Position numbers and translations under genes: made by a program
From: Richelia sinica FACHB-800
GTDB lineage: Bacteria; Cyanobacteriota; Cyanobacteriia; Cyanobacteriales; Nostocaceae
NCBI RefSeq assembly: GCF_014698825.1
Contig: NZ_JACJTT010000003.1
Location: forward strand, 1 to 64,000
DNA: 64,000 bases
Direction: 5' to 3'
The notes under the pieces: generated by a model
Told to the model about the DNA's origin: nothing
Database searches by the model: none
Seen by the model: only the letters and a program-made list of their open reading frames with translations
In this document: positions 45,337 through 53,774 of the stretch, piece by piece
Numbering within the stretch: the stretch's first letter is position 1
How the letters are laid out: every line of letters begins with the position of its first letter

Positions 45337-46458
45337 TTAAGCCAAGGATAGGGAAAAACGAAATTCACTCCCCACACCTAATTGACTTTCAACCTGCATT
45401 TGACCACCTTGCAGTTCTACTAATCGGTGAGATATAGTTAAACCAATGCCAGTACCACCAGAATGGCGATCGCGTGATGAATCTGCACGCCAAAAACGCT
45501 CAAATACATGAGCTAAATTTTCTTCAGCAATACCTATACCGGTATCTTTCACAGCAACCCAGCATTGACCAGGGGTCAGCCAAACACGAATAGTGATTTC
45601 ACCCTTGGTTGTATAACGAATAGCATTACCAATGAGATTGATTAATACCTGTTCAGTGCGGTCAATATCTGCCATAACTAAAGGTAACGGACTAGGGCAT
45701 TCTAATTGCAGCACTGGCCCATCTTCTAGTAACTGATCACTAAAACTCTCTACCAAAGACTCTAATAAAGGACGTAGATTAATGGGTTGCAGATGGATTG
45801 GTAAATAACCGGCTTCAGCTTTAGAAAGAACTTGCAAGTCGTTAACTAGCCTTTCTAACCGTTTAGTTTCTTGCACTAGTCGCTGATAAATTTCTAAGGA
45901 AGGCTCAATTTCTCCAGTGGCTAATTCCTCTAAATAACCACGCACAACTGTTAGGGGTGTACGCAATTCATGGGTCATATCACTAATTAATTCTCTGCGT
46001 CGTACCTCCACTCCTTCTAAACTAGCCGCCATACGATTAAAGCTATTACCCAGTCGGTTAATTTCTGGTATGTCTGAAATAGGTACTCTAGCTTCCATAT
46101 CCCCAGAAGCAAATCGCTGCGTAATTTGCTCCATTTCTGTTAAGCGCTGCATAATTCTTTTGGCCACCCAGAAACTTAACCCACCAGCCGCACTGGTTCC
46201 CACTAACACTGACCAAACTGTGCTTCTTCGCCAAGCTATTTCAAACCCTGCCACTAACTCTGTCCGCACATCAATTAAGTCAAAGCCGCGATGTTGTAAT
46301 CGTTCTAAATGCAGGACAAAAAAACGGGGTGAAGATATTTTACTGATAATTACAAGGCTGACTACCCCCACTATCATCACGACCAAGTGAGAGAAGAATA
46401 GACGAGATGCTAGGGGTAAAGATTTCATCCACCACCCATTTTTTTTCATCGTCTTCAC
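45337..46458 (-). CDS. Sensor histidine kinase (membrane, HAMP)
   Basis: 373 aa. Two TM helices (about 18-42 and about 78-100) flank a short extracytoplasmic loop. A HAMP domain follows (RLTEMEQITQRFASGDMEAR), then HisKA with the phospho-acceptor His in SDMTHELRTPLTVVRGYLEE, and the HATPase with N-box LINLIGNAIRYTT, G1 VKDTGIGIAEENL, G2 GGTGIGLTISHRL. All kinase residues are present. Its ATG overlaps the stop of the OmpR-type regulator gene by 4 nt, so the two form a cognate pair. The short loop suggests sensing at the membrane. The signal is unknown. Confidence 0.94.
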   Translation of the reverse strand: MKTMKKNGWWMKSLPLASRLFFSHLVVMIVGVVSLVIISKISSPRFFVLHLERLQHRGFDLIDVRTELVAGFEIAWRRSTVWSVLVGTSAAGGLSFWVAKRIMQRLTEMEQITQRFASGDMEARVPISDIPEINRLGNSFNRMAASLEGVEVRRRELISDMTHELRTPLTVVRGYLEELATGEIEPSLEIYQRLVQETKRLERLVNDLQVLSKAEAGYLPIHLQPINLRPLLESLVESFSDQLLEDGPVLQLECPSPLPLVMADIDRTEQVLINLIGNAIRYTTKGEITIRVWLTPGQCWVAVKDTGIGIAEENLAHVFERFWRADSSRDRHSGGTGIGLTISHRLVELQGGQMQVESQLGVGSEFRFSLSLA

Positions 46459-47165
46459 CCAACTGGAGGGTCGTCAAATTTATAACCAACTCCCACCACT
46501 GTTTTAATAAAGGAAGGATTTGCCGGGTCTGGTTCAACTTTTTTGCGTAGTCTGGCGATGTGGGTATCAACTACCCGTTCATCACCAAAAAAGTTATCTC
46601 CCCACAGTTTGTCTATCAGTTGTGACCGATTCCAAACTCTTCCAGGATTGCTGACAAAGGTGCTTAATAAATTAAATTCTAAGGTGGTTAAATCAAGGAG
46701 TTCAGTTGTTTGAGAATTATTATGGCGGCTGGCTGTTCGTTGTTCAATATCGATGGTAAAGTGTTGAGTCCGATTGACTTGGGGTTGTCCTCCTTGACGA
46801 AGACTACGGCGGAATAATGCTCTCACTCTAGCTACTAACTCCCTGGGGCTAAAGGGTTTCACCATATAGTCATCAGCACCAGTTGATAAACCGATCACGC
46901 GATCAATTTCTTCTCCTTTGGCGGTGAGCATTAAAATATATGGATCTTTAGCACCAGGTTTTTGCCGAATTCTGGCGCAAACTTCTAATCCATCTAAACC
47001 AGGGAGCATTAAATCCAGAATTATTAAATCTGGTGATTGTTCTTGAAAGATGCGTAAAGCGTTAATTCCGTCACGGGTGGTGCGACAGGAGAACCCTTCT
47101 TTTTCTAAAGCTAGTTGGATTAAATGAGCAATTTCTGGCTCATCTTCAACTATTAAAATTTCCAT
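46455..47165 (-). CDS. OmpR/PhoB-family response regulator
   Basis: 236 aa. Receiver domain (1-120): acidic pair VEDEPE, phospho-acceptor Asp in PDLIILDLMLPGLDGLEV, Thr/Lys switch LMLTAK and MVKPFSPRELVARVRALFRR. The C-terminal winged helix (about 140-232) has LTTLEFNLLSTFVSNPGRVW, RVVDTHIARLRKKVEPDP and TVVGVGYKFDDP. It is translationally coupled to the downstream sensor kinase. DNA targets are not known. Lies 88 bp downstream of the NYN gene. Confidence 0.95.
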   Translation of the reverse strand: MEILIVEDEPEIAHLIQLALEKEGFSCRTTRDGINALRIFQEQSPDLIILDLMLPGLDGLEVCARIRQKPGAKDPYILMLTAKGEEIDRVIGLSTGADDYMVKPFSPRELVARVRALFRRSLRQGGQPQVNRTQHFTIDIEQRTASRHNNSQTTELLDLTTLEFNLLSTFVSNPGRVWNRSQLIDKLWGDNFFGDERVVDTHIARLRKKVEPDPANPSFIKTVVGVGYKFDDPPVG

Positions 47166-47253
47166 TGACAGATCAAGTGAGCATATTTAATAAAGTCTTT
47201 TTCTGGTTGGTGATTTGACTTCAGAAATTTTTCTAGGCTGGGTAAATGATAAT

Positions 47254-47940
47254 TTACATATGGGAGTTAGAAGTGCTGCGATAACTATAGCCCAGATGTG
47301 AATCTTTTTGAATCACTTGTTTAATAGTATCAAAATCTACAAAGGAGTCTGCCACATCTATCAGTTGGGTACTGGTCATGGTTTGCATTCCAATTACTTC
47401 TACTCTTGCACCCAAGCTACATACAGAATTGACTGCATAGGCTAAGTCTCCATCACCACTAACTAAAACTGCTGTGTCATAGTAGGGTGCTAAAGTAATC
47501 ATATCAACGGCAATTTCTACATTCAAATTGGGTTTTTTACCATTTTCTGGAACTGCAACTATATCCTTGGTTACTACACGATAACCGTTGCGGCGCATCC
47601 ACAGTAGAAATCCTTGTTGTTTTTCGTTGTGAGTATCAGTTCCTGTGTAAAAGAAGGCGCGTAATAACCGAGAACTTTTGGTTAAATAACAGAGTAGTTT
47701 CAGATAGTCAATTTCAATACCTAGTTGTAATGCTGTATGAAACAAGTTTAAGCCATCAATAAAAATAGCCACTCGACCACGATTGAGGTCATCATCGATG
47801 ATACTATCAATATTTTGTGTTTGTGATTTGGGAGTTTGATTTTTCACTGGTGTTTTAGTTGTAGGTGGGCCTTGCCAATGTGGCTTTTCTTTAAGTTCTT
47901 TATATTCATTTGTTTTTTGACTAAAATTATTAAAATTCAT
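47254..47940 (-). CDS. NYN-domain (LabA/DUF88-like) putative ribonuclease
   Basis: 228 aa. After a basic, low-complexity N-terminus (about 1-55), the NYN (PIN-like) domain has RVAIFIDGLNLFHTALQLGI (first catalytic Asp), NVEIAVDMITLAPYYDTAVL (second), and VSGDGDLAYAVNSVCSLGAR (third and fourth acidic residues). The acidic set is complete, so metal-dependent RNase activity is plausible. LabA of Synechococcus acts in circadian output and shares this domain; whether this protein does so is not shown. Confidence 0.88.
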   Translation of the reverse strand: MNFNNFSQKTNEYKELKEKPHWQGPPTTKTPVKNQTPKSQTQNIDSIIDDDLNRGRVAIFIDGLNLFHTALQLGIEIDYLKLLCYLTKSSRLLRAFFYTGTDTHNEKQQGFLLWMRRNGYRVVTKDIVAVPENGKKPNLNVEIAVDMITLAPYYDTAVLVSGDGDLAYAVNSVCSLGARVEVIGMQTMTSTQLIDVADSFVDFDTIKQVIQKDSHLGYSYRSTSNSHM

Positions 47941-48785
47941 TGATACCTCTGGATGTTAAAAAGTTAGTAATTTCTTGTTAAATCAATAATTTAGCAGTTT
48001 TTAAGCATCAAGTTTAGCCTATTTGAGGGCAGCTAAAATCTACAAATGTGACAAATTCTTTGTTTACCTGCCTCCACTAGTAATTTCATCTATAAAATAG
48101 AAATATGATCCCATCATCTGTGCTAATTGAACAAACTTAACAGGAATTTGTATTTAGTTACTAGCTGCAAGTCAATTTAACTGATGTTGATGATGAATGA
48201 TTTTAAATCTCAATCATCAGACTTTTAAATGATTTTTAGACAAATTTAAGCAATATTTTAGCTATTAATCATCAATATTGCTATTTCTAGGCATATACTT
48301 TACACAAAATAAGTTATTTATCCATCTTAACTTTGCGTTTGCTGCTGCTGTCAAGATAAATTTCACCTATGAGTTTTTGCTTTTTGCTTTCTATAGTAAA
48401 TTTTTGCGGTTAGTTCCTGAAAATAAGGAAGCTTGATTAAAGAAGGGATGCAATGGTAGAAATAGCTGGTTTTTAGCTTCAGTGGTAATATCCGATCGCT
48501 GAAAAAATTTAGGCTGATAAAACAGAGTAAATCTAGCGATCGCTCTATCGAGACTATGTGATTTTCCATGGTAATTCGGTCAGACAACCTCCAAAATGGG
48601 AATGATGTTACCAAAAGTATAATCTTTAGCTTGTCTGGAAAATCTTATAATATTCTAAATGTGATTTTTTCAAGACTTTTGGCTGTCCTCTGTGTGGGGT
48701 GATGAGATTGTCTCTGGTTAAATAGGGCAGCAAAACCTTTGATTAGCTGCTGTGCAAATTTATTCCTCATCACTCATCAACTACA
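47941..48785. other. Intergenic region of 845 bp, nothing recognised
   Basis: AT-rich sequence between two leftward genes. It contains two GATCGC-type sites near 48494 and 48537. A leftward 83-codon frame at 48363-48614 has no coding-like composition, SD or family and was not accepted. No hairpin with a U-tract or tandem repeat stands out. An unrecognised small RNA cannot be excluded. Confidence 0.45.
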
Positions 48786-49301
48786 CTAGATATCACTGGC
48801 AATCCTTTCCTGATCTGAGTGGTTCGTACCTTGGACAGTCAAAACAGAGCAAGACGCATGATGTAGGACATAATTGCTGACACTACCTAGAAATAATTCA
48901 CGAATCCCAGTTCTGCCACGCCGACCAACTACAATTAAGTTAGCGGGCCAATTGCGAGCAAATTCACAGATGAGCCTTCCTGCATCTCCTATTTGCTGAG
49001 TACACTCAGTTTCCACACCTAAATTGATGGATGCTTGGGTAAGCGATCGCAACCACTGCAATCTTTCCTGTTTAAGTTCATGCCATGCTTGCATATATTT
49101 ATTCATGGCTTCTGTCTGTAAAGAAGGATAAATAGTTTCTGGCTGCATTAACACAGGGTTGATGTAAGGATCATCTATGGGTGAGAGAACATGGAGCAAC
49201 ATGATTTTTGAACCACTGGCTTTAGCCAAATCTAACCCTTGCTCATACACAGACTCCCAACCGGCACCGTTGTCGAGAGCAACTAAAATTTTGTTAAACA
49301 T
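48786..49301 (-). CDS. Universal stress protein (UspA fold)
   Basis: 171 aa. N-terminus KILVALDNGAGWESVYEQGL DLAK-type start and the ATP-binding signature G-2x-G-9x-G-S in VVGRRGRTGIRELFLGSVSN, then VLHHASCSVLTVQG, define a nucleotide-binding USP. There is an insertion of about 35 residues after strand 2 (DDPYINPVLMQPETIYPSLQ) common in cyanobacterial members. Single-domain, cytosolic. The role under stress is known only by family. Confidence 0.93.
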   Translation of the reverse strand: MFNKILVALDNGAGWESVYEQGLDLAKASGSKIMLLHVLSPIDDPYINPVLMQPETIYPSLQTEAMNKYMQAWHELKQERLQWLRSLTQASINLGVETECTQQIGDAGRLICEFARNWPANLIVVGRRGRTGIRELFLGSVSNYVLHHASCSVLTVQGTNHSDQERIASDI

Positions 49302-49429
49302 AAATTTATACCTATAAAGCTAACTCTGAAATTTCTGAGAGTGCAGTGTGATGCTCCTACGCTCCATCTTAAATCTTAATCAAATAGTTGTTTATCACCA
49401 GGAATATATACAAACTTTTTTGACATACT

Positions 49430-49450
49430 CACCGACGTAGAACATCGATG
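49430..49450 (-). other. Right-end hairpin of the TnpB element (candidate transposon end / omega-RNA end)
   Basis: On the minus strand CATCGATG, TTCTA, CGTCGGTG pairs over 8 bp (two G-U). It lies about 26 nt beyond the tnpB stop at 49476, within sequence of the style (CTTAGCAAGTTGCTGTGAAC) found downstream of cyanobacterial tnpB genes. IS200/IS605 ends carry subterminal hairpins recognised by TnpA, and the omega RNA ends there. Confidence 0.5.
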
Positions 49451-49475
49451 ATTCTTGACGGTTCACAGCAACTTG

Positions 49476-50618
49476 CTAAGCGTTCCTAGTCTGACAGTCG
49501 CTCCCCGTCCGTTTAAGGTCGTGCTGATGCCCCATGCCGACCATTTCTATATTTTGGGACGCATTCTCATCTCTGTCGTGTTCAGTGTTGCAATTTAAGC
49601 ACAAAACTGAGCGAACAGACAAATCAATCTTGCCCCATCGATAACCACAACAAGAACAAGTTTGGCTGGTGGGTTGCCACCTGTTAATTACTCTAAAATC
49701 CCGATTCAGTTTTTCGGATTTAGCTTCGCAAAATATCCGAAATTCTCGCCATCCTTGCAAGCTAATCACTCTTGCTAACTTGCGATTTTTAACCATTCCC
49801 GACACATTCAAATCTTCCAAAACAATAGCTTGGTTCTCACTAACTACTTTGGTTGATAACTTATGCAGAAAATCTTTGCGGGTATCTGCAATTTGATGGT
49901 GTCGTTTAGCAATCTTAACCCTTGTAACTTCACGGCGTTTAGATCCCTTTTGTTGCCTTGCTAGCTTGCGTTGTAGTTTCCGAATTTTGCGGTCTTTTTT
50001 TGAATAATCAGGACTTATTGCCTTCTCCCCATTGCTCATTACAGCAAAAGTTTTCACACCCAAATCAATGCCAATGCTCATGTGTTTGGCATGGGATTGA
50101 ATAGGTTCAACTTCTACAACAAAGCTGAGAAAATAACGGTGAGCAACGTCTTTAATGACTGTGACGCTTGTTGGAGATGACGGCAGACTTCTAGACCAAA
50201 CAGGCTTAACATTGCCGATTTTGGCTAGATATACTTCATCTCCTTTGATTGAGAATCCACCAATTCTGAATCGTGCTGATTGTCTCCCTATTTTCTTTTT
50301 GAATTTAGGACTACCGACCTTTTTACCTTTCCGCTTACCCTTGAGTGAATCGAAAAAGTTTTTGTAGGCAACTCCTAAATCGGCTACAGATTGCTGCAAT
50401 GGGATATTAGAAACATCTGACAACCATGAACGCTCATCAGTTTTTTTGGCTTGCGTAATCACTAACTTTTGCAAGTCCTGATTACTTGGTAACTTCTCAG
50501 ACTGTTTACAGATAGCCAGCGCATCATTCCACACCACACGGACACAACCAAACAACTGAGCTAAAAGCTGTTGCTGTTGGTCTGTTGGGTAGAAGCGATA
50601 CTGATATCTTGCTTTCAT
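49476..50618 (-). CDS. tnpB: TnpB, RNA-guided nuclease of an IS200/IS605 element
   Basis: 380 aa, intact. RuvC catalytic residues: Asp185 in GIDLGVKTFAV, Glu268 in IVLEDLNVSGMVKN, Asp350 in HDRDENASQNI. A C4 zinc ribbon is C321/C324 (CSCCGYRWGK) with C340/C343 (VLCLNC). N-terminus MKARYQYRFYPTDQQQQLLA is typical. This is the ancestor-type nuclease of Cas12, guided by an omega RNA from the element end to cut the donor joint and favour element retention. No tnpA accompanies it. The ATG at 50618 lies 25 nt from the shared palindrome. Confidence 0.95.
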   Translation of the reverse strand: MKARYQYRFYPTDQQQQLLAQLFGCVRVVWNDALAICKQSEKLPSNQDLQKLVITQAKKTDERSWLSDVSNIPLQQSVADLGVAYKNFFDSLKGKRKGKKVGSPKFKKKIGRQSARFRIGGFSIKGDEVYLAKIGNVKPVWSRSLPSSPTSVTVIKDVAHRYFLSFVVEVEPIQSHAKHMSIGIDLGVKTFAVMSNGEKAISPDYSKKDRKIRKLQRKLARQQKGSKRREVTRVKIAKRHHQIADTRKDFLHKLSTKVVSENQAIVLEDLNVSGMVKNRKLARVISLQGWREFRIFCEAKSEKLNRDFRVINRWQPTSQTCSCCGYRWGKIDLSVRSVLCLNCNTEHDRDENASQNIEMVGMGHQHDLKRTGSDCQTRNA

Positions 50619-50642
50619 TGATTTTACTGAAGTCTGTTATTA

Positions 50643-50665
50643 TTGTATATCGTAACGATATACAA
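50643..50665. promoter_or_regulatory. Perfect 10-bp palindrome between divergent tnpB and RHH genes
   Basis: TTGTATATCG, TAA, CGATATACAA (50643-50665) is a perfect inverted repeat with a 3-bp centre. It lies 4 nt before the RHH ATG (50670) and 25 nt before the tnpB ATG. It is in the right place to be the operator by which the RHH protein represses both genes. Binding is inferred from position and symmetry. Confidence 0.65.
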
Positions 50666-50669
50666 AGCA

Positions 50670-50810
50670 ATGAATAAAAGTGTGTTTTTCCGTCTAACAG
50701 AAGAAGAGTTAGCGCATCTTGAGGAATACTGCCAAACAACCAAAAGAACCAAATCCGATGTACTTAGAGAATTAGTTAGAAAACTCAAAATTCATCAAAA
50801 GCCGTCCTAG
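50670..50810 (+). CDS. 46-aa ribbon-helix-helix-like protein, divergent from tnpB
   Basis: Reads MNKSVFFRLTEEELAHLEEY then CQTTKRTKSDVLRELVRKLK and IHQKPS. The beta-strand (SVFFRLT) plus two helices (EEELAHLEEYCQTT and TKSDVLRELVRKL) is the CopG/Arc RHH pattern. No clear SD; the palindrome lies at its 5' end, so it could be leaderless or self-repressed. Small RHH partners are seen beside tnpB in some cyanobacterial elements (from memory). Likely role: repressor of tnpB. Confidence 0.65.
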   Translation: MNKSVFFRLTEEELAHLEEYCQTTKRTKSDVLRELVRKLKIHQKPS

Positions 50811-50822
50811 AAGGACTGGGCT
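50800..50822 (+). terminator. Hairpin at the end of the RHH gene / element left end
   Basis: AGCC, GTCCT, AGA, AGGAC, TG, GGCT forms a stem with one bulge that overlaps the RHH stop codon. It could end the RHH transcript or be the subterminal hairpin of the transposon end. No U-tract. Confidence 0.45.
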
Positions 50823-50973
50823 TGTATCCCATTCTTTTCGGTCAATCTTTCTCTCCATTACAGTAATAAAGGCAATAAAGGCGGATCTAATATTGAAATA
50901 GTATCTACAATCAAAGTAGAGCAATCAATCGAGGGAGAATAATCTTATATCTCACCCCCAGGAGGGTAAAGAG

Positions 50974-51636
50974 ATGAGGAAAAGATTTCGTAACCGCACC
51001 GAAGCAGGTTTGATGTTAGCTTCACACCTGCAAGCTTATAGTCAGTGCAAAAATCTATTAGTCTTGGCCTTACCTCGTGGTGGTGTTCCCGTTGGTTATG
51101 AAGTAGCCCAAGCCTTAAATGCGCCACTAGATGTATGCTTAGTGAGAAAATTGGGTGTACCTGGTCATGAAGAGTTAGCAATGGGTGCGATCGCTGAAGG
51201 TGGACGCTTTGACCTGACTTCCCAAATAGTATGTGTACTCAACTATGATGTCATCAATGGTTGGGGCATAGACCAAGAAACCATTGACAAGGTAATCGAA
51301 CAGGAGTTAGAGGAATTACACAGACGCGATCGCGCTTATCGAGGCGATCGTCCACCAGTCAACGTCCATGGCCAAACCATCATTCTCATTGATGATGGCA
51401 TTGCCACTGGGTCAACTATCCGCGCGGCTATTGCCATCCTCCGCCAACAGCAACCTAGCAAAATTATAGTCGCAGTACCCATCGCCCCACCCAGCACCTA
51501 CAAACAATTGCAAACAGAAGTTGATGAAGTAATCAGCTTAATTACGCCAGAACCAATGTCTGCAATTGGAGTTTGGTATGAAGATTTTAGTCAAACCACC
51601 GATGCAGAAGTTCGCCAACTTTTAAAAACAGCCTAA
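50974..51636 (+). CDS. Phosphoribosyltransferase-fold protein
   Basis: 220 aa with the PRPP-binding signature IILIDDGIATGSTIRAAIAI. The N-terminus RFRNRTEAGLMLASHLQAYS and LALPRGGVPVGYEVAQALNA, LDVCLVRKLGVPGHEELAMG match the family of stand-alone PRTases found in stress or erythromycin-esterase-type clusters. Substrate is not defined; it may not be a nucleotide salvage enzyme. A strong SD, AGGAGG at 50960-50965, sits 8 nt before the ATG. Confidence 0.88.
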   Translation: MRKRFRNRTEAGLMLASHLQAYSQCKNLLVLALPRGGVPVGYEVAQALNAPLDVCLVRKLGVPGHEELAMGAIAEGGRFDLTSQIVCVLNYDVINGWGIDQETIDKVIEQELEELHRRDRAYRGDRPPVNVHGQTIILIDDGIATGSTIRAAIAILRQQQPSKIIVAVPIAPPSTYKQLQTEVDEVISLITPEPMSAIGVWYEDFSQTTDAEVRQLLKTA

Positions 51637-51789
51637 ACTAATTGAGCAATCATCCCCTATCCAAAACCCTGGTTAAACTGGGATTTCTGCTTTTTTAATT
51701 TTTAATTGCTACTTCCTCTTCCCTGTAATCAATAGCAAAGCCGCTACAATAGTAGCCTAAAGAATAATTATGCTTAAATTAGTGATCTC

Positions 51790-53265
51790 ATGACGACAGC
51801 GACACCCGTAAAAACTGAGTACGAAGCAATTATTGGACTAGAAACCCATTGTCAACTCAGCACCAATACTAAAATCTTCTCCACTAGCTCCACAGCCTTC
51901 GGTGCTGACCCCAATACTAACATTGACCCGGTCTGTATGGGTTTACCAGGGGTTTTGCCTGTACTCAACGCCAAAGTTCTAGAATACGCTGTCAAAGCAG
52001 GTTTAGCCCTGAATTGCCAAATTGCTAAATATAGTAAATTTGACCGTAAACAGTATTTTTATCCAGATTTACCGAAAAATTACCAAATTTCCCAATATGA
52101 CCTACCCATTGCCGAACATGGTTGGTTAGAAATTGAATTAGTAGATGCTGATGGTAATCCCACTCGTAAACGCATTGGTATTACCCGTTTGCACATGGAA
52201 GAAGATGCAGGAAAACTAGTCCATGCAGGTAGTGAGAGACTGTCTGGTTCTGCCTATTCCCTAGTAGACTACAACCGTGCAGGTGTGCCATTAGTAGAAA
52301 TTGTGTCTGAACCTGATTTGCGTTCCGGTCAAGAAGCCGCTGAATATGCTCAAGAACTACGCCGGATTATGCGCTATTTGGGAGTGAGCGATGGCAACAT
52401 GCAAGAAGGTTCTCTCCGTTGCGATGTGAATATTTCCGTGCGTCCTTTGGGACAAAAGGAATTTGGCACCAAGGTAGAAATCAAAAATATGAACTCCTTC
52501 AGCGCCATTCAACGGGCAATAGAATACGAAATTGAACGGCAAATTGCTGCTATTGAGTCAGGAGAAAGGATTGTTCAAGAAACTCGTCTCTGGGAAGAAG
52601 GTTCACAAAGAACTATTAGTATGCGCGTGAAGGAAGGTTCTAGCGATTATCGCTATTTCCCCGAACCTGATTTAGCACCCATTGAGGTATCACCAACACA
52701 ATTAGCCGCATGGCAAAGTGAAATTACAGAACTACCGGCGCAAAAACGCCATCGTTATGAAAGTGAACTGGGTCTGTCTGCCTATGATACAAGGGTGCTG
52801 ACAGAAGAACGTACAGTTGCTGAATATTTTGAAGCAGTGTTAGCGGCTGGTGCTAGTGCTAAAGCTGCTGCTAACTGGATTACTCAAGATATAGCTGCTT
52901 ATCTGAATAAGCAAAAATTGACTATTTCGGAAATTGGCTTGACTCCTACCCATTTGGCTGATGTGATCAATCGCATTGAAAAGGGCAAAATTAGTAATGC
53001 CCAAGCTAAAGAAAAGCTGACCGACTTACTCAATGGAGTTCCACCAGAAAAAGCTTTTGCAGGTCAGGAGCTAATTTCTGATCCCAGTGTACTGGAACCC
53101 ATCATTGATGAAGTGATTGCGGCTAACCCGAAAGAGGTGGAAAAATACCGCAATGGCAACATTAATCTTAAAGGTTTCTTTGTTGGACAAGTGCTGAAAA
53201 AGACCAATAAACGGGCGGAACCTAAGCTGACCAATGAATTGGTGGAAAAGAAACTCAATAGCTAG
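51790..53265 (+). CDS. gatB: Aspartyl/glutamyl-tRNA(Asn/Gln) amidotransferase subunit B
   Basis: 491 aa, normal length. Motifs are YEAIIGLETHCQLSTNTKIF, NTNIDPVCMGLPGVLPVLN, KNYQISQYDLPI, YNRAGVPLVEIVSEPDLRSG, GNMQEGSLRCDVNISVRP and KVEIKNMNSFSAIQRAIEYE. The Yqey-like C-terminal domain ends the protein (ANPKEVEKYRNGNINLKGFF, GQVLKKT). With GatA and GatC it amidates misacylated Glu-tRNA(Gln)/Asp-tRNA(Asn), the only route to Gln-tRNA in cyanobacteria. A tRNA-Glu gene lies 2.6 kb downstream. Confidence 0.97.
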   Translation: MTTATPVKTEYEAIIGLETHCQLSTNTKIFSTSSTAFGADPNTNIDPVCMGLPGVLPVLNAKVLEYAVKAGLALNCQIAKYSKFDRKQYFYPDLPKNYQISQYDLPIAEHGWLEIELVDADGNPTRKRIGITRLHMEEDAGKLVHAGSERLSGSAYSLVDYNRAGVPLVEIVSEPDLRSGQEAAEYAQELRRIMRYLGVSDGNMQEGSLRCDVNISVRPLGQKEFGTKVEIKNMNSFSAIQRAIEYEIERQIAAIESGERIVQETRLWEEGSQRTISMRVKEGSSDYRYFPEPDLAPIEVSPTQLAAWQSEITELPAQKRHRYESELGLSAYDTRVLTEERTVAEYFEAVLAAGASAKAAANWITQDIAAYLNKQKLTISEIGLTPTHLADVINRIEKGKISNAQAKEKLTDLLNGVPPEKAFAGQELISDPSVLEPIIDEVIAANPKEVEKYRNGNINLKGFFVGQVLKKTNKRAEPKLTNELVEKKLNS

Positions 53266-53339
53266 GTCGAAGTTTCAGCCCTTCAGTGTGGGCTGTGACA
53301 AAAAAGCAGACATGGTAAAACCCCTCAGGCTGAGAATGG

Positions 53340-53404
53340 TATACTGTGCTATGTAGATGCAACTTGATTATCTGGAGAGCTAATTTATCAGCTCTCTTTC
53401 TTTG
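53340..53404 (+). ncRNA. Putative small RNA 1 with own promoter and terminator
   Basis: TATACT (53340-53345) could be a -10 box. Transcript about 53350-53404 contains GTAGATGCAACTTGATTATC and ends in a hairpin GAGAGCT (53375-53381), AATTTATC, AGCTCTC (53390-53396), followed by TTTCTTT. It is homologous to the element at 53661-53722: 36 of the 43 bases counted from the -10 agree, without gaps. No ORF. Not a family I recognise. Confidence 0.55.
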
Positions 53405-53660
53405 TATCTATTTATTCAGTCTTTGCCCACAAAATTATATCAACTCTCACTAGTTACTGGTCATTAAAGCAGCAGAGAACTAGTGATATCAGCTAAGAGA
53501 AATCTTGACAAAAAGCCGATGGCATCAGCTTTTGACAATCAAAAATCTCAAATCAAAATTTCACATCTGACTAAATCCATACATAAATCTTTCTGTCAAC
53601 TTTATCTGTGCCAGATCGTGATGCGCTCATTCTGGTCTTAACCCCCCATACCCTAAGTGC

Positions 53661-53722
53661 TATATTGTGATAAGTAGATGCACCCTGATGATTTGGAGAG
53701 CTATCCAAGTGGCTCTCTTTTT
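53661..53722 (+). ncRNA. Putative small RNA 2, homologue of the 53340 element
   Basis: TATATT (53661-53666) matches the -10 position of copy 1. The body GTAGATGCACCCTGATGATT is near-identical. The hairpin is GAGAGC (53696-53701), a 10-nt loop, GCTCTC (53712-53717), then TTTTTCC. The stem is conserved while the loop differs, as expected if structure is under selection. It lies 50 bp from the convergent antiporter stop. Confidence 0.55.
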
Positions 53723-53774
53723 CCATTTGTAGAGTTTTTAACCAGAAAAATTCGCCACTAAATAACTGTATTTT

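Larger units (their letters stand above)
49430..50822. mobile_element. IS200/IS605-type (IS1341-like) element with tnpB only, plus RHH gene
   Basis: The unit comprises a leftward intact tnpB, a divergent 46-aa RHH ORF at 50670-50810, a perfect palindrome between them (50643-50665), and hairpins at each end (49430-49450, 50800-50822). No tnpA is present, so it would be non-autonomous and mobilised in trans. Boundaries are inferred from the hairpins; direct repeats are not expected in this family. Confidence 0.72.
53266..53774. other. Intergenic 509 bp holding the twin small-RNA elements
   Basis: Between gatB and the convergent antiporter gene. It holds two homologous elements about 320 bp apart and no coding frame. 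The first hairpin may also serve as the gatB terminator. Confidence 0.6.

Noticed and set aside
48363-48614. 83-aa leftward ORF
   Set aside because: No SD or family, composition of AT-rich noncoding DNA, includes HIP1-like sites in an otherwise empty spacer.
49430-50822. CRISPR-Cas12 locus
   Set aside because: The RuvC protein is TnpB-sized (380 aa) with transposon-type ends; no repeat-spacer array lies in the window.
53340-53722. Yfr1-type small RNA
   Set aside because: The conserved single-stranded ACTCCTCACAC motif is absent in both copies.
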